The notes below the pieces were generated by a model. That model was given only the letters and a program-made list of their open reading frames with translations, ran no database searches and was not told the DNA's origin. A stretch of DNA of 40,149 nt from Clostridiales bacterium (lineage in GTDB: Bacteria; Bacillota; Clostridia; Oscillospirales; Oscillospiraceae). Below, one piece after another: positions 38,555-40,149 of this stretch; positions within the stretch are counted from its first letter, which is position 1, and every line of letters starts with the position of its first letter. Location of the stretch: the NCBI GenBank assembly GCA_022786995.1, contig JALFUW010000114.1:1-40149 (forward strand), read 5' to 3'. A program made the translations under genes and the position numbers.

Positions 38555-39628
38555 TCATTTACCCTCTACGGCCCTAATGAGTTCTTCCACATCCGTATGC
38601 ACATAGATATTTGCTGTTGTGCTGTAATCCGAGTGACCGAGAATTTTTTGGAGAATTTCCGGCGGCATACCGTCCTTTCTGGCGCGACTTGCATATGTGT
38701 GTCGCGTTGAATGCGGGGTTTTCCGCTTGATCTCCAGTTTGTCCAGCAGCGGGTAGTAGTTCCGCTTTCGGAAGTTGTTCGCCACCTTGTCCCCGGTGTA
38801 GCCAGACAGCAACAGCGGTCCGTTTGCATGGGCGGCGAAGTATTCAAAATACCGTCTGCCCTCCGGCCGGATCGGGATTACCCGGTTGCGGCCGGCTTCT
38901 GTTTTCTCACCGCCGATGACATAGTTTCCGTGATAATCTTCCAGGGGCAGATCAAACAGTTCCCCGATTCTCATGCCGGTATAGATCAGCATAAGGATAA
39001 TTTTTGCTGTCTCACTTCCGTTTGCTTCCAGCTTTGCGATCTCCTCGTCTGAGAAGATTTCCTTTTCTTTTTTCACATTCTCTGGGATTTTTACAAAGGA
39101 TGCAAAGTTGGTCGTTATCAGCTCCTCCCGGATGGCCCACTTTGACATCTGGGTGATAAGCTGCTTGTACTTTGACACTGTCGAATGCGTCTTTCCCATG
39201 TGCGGTTCAAGGGCCGCCTGGAAGTCCGCCGTTCGCAATTCCCTGAACTTTTTTCCATGTAGATTTGAGAACACTTGAAATGATTTGTCATACTGCGCCC
39301 GGCCAGAATTGGTCAGCTCTGCATAGTGTTCGCTTTTCCAGGCGAAGAACACGTCCTCGAAGGTCATATTATACCGCTCGTCAAGAGAACGCCCTGAAAG
39401 CCGGTTCAGGGCGTCCAGGGCGGCGGTTTTGGTTTCATAGTACCCAACGATGGTCTTGCTTTTTGACGCCACCCAGGGGCGGCGTCTGCGCCCCTGGAGC
39501 TTATAGACAGTGCCGGTTCCGTTGGCCCGTTTCAAAGCCTTCCGCTTCTCCCGTTCCTGCCTGGCCCCGCAGTAAGGGCAGAATATGGCATCTTCCGGCA
39601 TATTCTCTTTGCACTTCCTGCATTGCAT
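38555..39628 (-). CDS. int: Tyrosine integrase with N-terminal zinc ribbon
   Basis: 357 residues. Residues 3-20 form a zinc ribbon (Cys3, Cys6, Cys17, Cys20), an uncommon addition before the usual AP2-like arm-binding region (VASKSKTIVGYYETKTAALDAL). A SAM-like core-binding domain follows (about 85-180), then the catalytic domain with Arg220 (TGMRIGEL), His306 and Arg309 (HSTRH), His332 (LGHSD) and nucleophile Tyr342 (NIYVH). All key residues are present. It should recombine attP with the host tRNA-Val(CAC) gene. Third gene of the leftward operon, 24 bp after the small membrane protein; the 3' end faces attP. Confidence 0.95.
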   Translation of the reverse strand: MQCRKCKENMPEDAIFCPYCGARQEREKRKALKRANGTGTVYKLQGRRRRPWVASKSKTIVGYYETKTAALDALNRLSGRSLDERYNMTFEDVFFAWKSEHYAELTNSGRAQYDKSFQVFSNLHGKKFRELRTADFQAALEPHMGKTHSTVSKYKQLITQMSKWAIREELITTNFASFVKIPENVKKEKEIFSDEEIAKLEANGSETAKIILMLIYTGMRIGELFDLPLEDYHGNYVIGGEKTEAGRNRVIPIRPEGRRYFEYFAAHANGPLLLSGYTGDKVANNFRKRNYYPLLDKLEIKRKTPHSTRHTYASRARKDGMPPEILQKILGHSDYSTTANIYVHTDVEELIRAVEGK

Positions 39629-39652
39629 ATTGATTTCCCCTTAAATTTCTGC

Positions 39653-40027
39653 TTAATAATCGTTATCTGCTCCGTATTCGGATTCAAAATCTTCTCTGGC
39701 TCTTTCGTAGACTTCGTCCCAAATTTCGTCGTACATTTCTTCCTGGCCTGAAGAGTAGAACTTTGGCACTTCAACGTACTTTACATCACTCTGGGCTTCG
39801 GCTTTTTGTTTTCCTTCGCGAATACCAATATTATATCCCTTCTGATAGGATTTTTCTTTTTCCTTTTCCAGCCTTTCGCTGTAATCCTCGTCCAGTTCTT
39901 TTACAGCATCCAGGTATTCCAGCTGGTATCTTTCTCGCAACTGTTTATCTGTTGATTCCTTGTTTATATAATACCCAAGGGCAAAGCAAGCAATGCAAGC
40001 TATGACCACCGCGAAATATTTTTTCAT
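39653..40027 (-). CDS. Small membrane-anchored charged protein
   Basis: 124 residues from ATG 40027, chosen for AGAGGA upstream; a longer reading from 40054 adds only a basic stretch that overlaps the XRE gene. Residues 4-22 are hydrophobic (FAVVIACIACFALGYYI), one membrane anchor or uncleaved signal; the two Cys do not make a standard lipobox. The rest is highly charged and probably coiled coil (YLDAVKELDEDYSERLEKEKEKSYQKGY), with an acidic end. It lies between the membrane-anchored XRE gene and int. A partner of the XRE protein at the membrane is plausible but not shown. Confidence 0.75.
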   Translation of the reverse strand: MKKYFAVVIACIACFALGYYINKESTDKQLRERYQLEYLDAVKELDEDYSERLEKEKEKSYQKGYNIGIREGKQKAEAQSDVKYVEVPKFYSSGQEEMYDEIWDEVYERAREDFESEYGADNDY

Positions 40028-40149
40028 TTTATCCTCTTTTCTTTTACGCAACATATTTTATGTACCCTGTTTCCAGGTGCAGGACGTCATAGACGAGCAT
40101 AAAGCAGATGAAGCATACCAAAAGCAATGTGATTACAAGCAGGAATTTA
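40009..40149. repeat. Right copy of the 141-bp terminal repeat
   Basis: Exact copy of 1-141. It contains the first 19 coding bases of the small membrane protein and a duplicate of the 3' part of the XRE gene (40044-40149, minus strand), which is not a separate gene. Joining the copies gives the 40,008-bp circle. Confidence 0.95.

Overview
The window is one complete temperate phage genome (or an excised, circularised prophage) assembled as a circle. The first 141 bases (1-141) are repeated exactly as the last 141 (40009-40149), so the unit is 40,008 bp and the ends are an arbitrary cut through a leftward operon. The host is most likely a gut-type Clostridia (Oscillospirales-like). Three things suggest this: AGGAGG-type ribosome sites throughout, small phage gene families typical of that group, and a Prp-type protease system that in bacteria belongs with the Firmicutes form of ribosomal protein L27. 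The virion should be short-tailed. There is a portal of P22 length, an N4-gp56-type capsid protein, a beta-rich tail hub and a giant putative ejection protein, but no tape measure, tail tube or sheath gene.

Layout. (a) Integration and lysogeny, about 38300-40027 running through the circle to 1353. attP carries the 3' half of a tRNA-Val(CAC) gene, flanked by repeated putative arm-type sites. A leftward operon follows: membrane-anchored XRE protein, small membrane protein, tyrosine integrase. Next come a pair of small rightward genes, then a CI-like repressor divergent from the early promoter, with a compact operator region at 1377-1465. (b) Early genes, 1521-9489, rightward. They comprise small regulators, an unassigned conserved protein with RAMP-like motifs, DUF1351, RecT, an MBL-fold hydrolase, a DnaD-like replication initiator with an internal iteron cluster, and many small Cys-rich proteins. 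They end in a strong terminator at 9504. Two intergenic stretches (2069-2260 and 3413-3960) hold degenerate repeats whose GCAAAGG-like core recurs at 26 or 31 bp. (c) A leftward two-gene cassette (9531-10080) with its own HTH protein and paired palindromic operators. (d) Late genes, 10272-36904: DUF1064 nuclease, terminase, portal, Prp protease, ejection-type protein, a 3758-residue polyvalent protein, scaffold, capsid, tail proteins and fibres, endolysin and holin. (e) A three-gene cassette after lysis (36969-38291) with a candidate promoter of its own.

How it fits together. The Prp-like protease (14735-15061) has the His-Cys spacing of the L27-processing enzyme. Both the scaffold and the capsid protein begin with an L27-like leader (SLQFFA and DLQLFA), so a head-maturation circuit can be read from sequence. 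The giant protein combines a glycine-rich membrane-like segment, an HEXXH-type peptidase, a module with a CxxC pair, a methyltransferase, coiled coils and C-terminal helical repeats. It is best read as a polyvalent effector packaged in the virion and injected with the DNA. The most unusual non-coding feature is the 26/31-bp array, which starts at the stop codon of the gene before it in both places.
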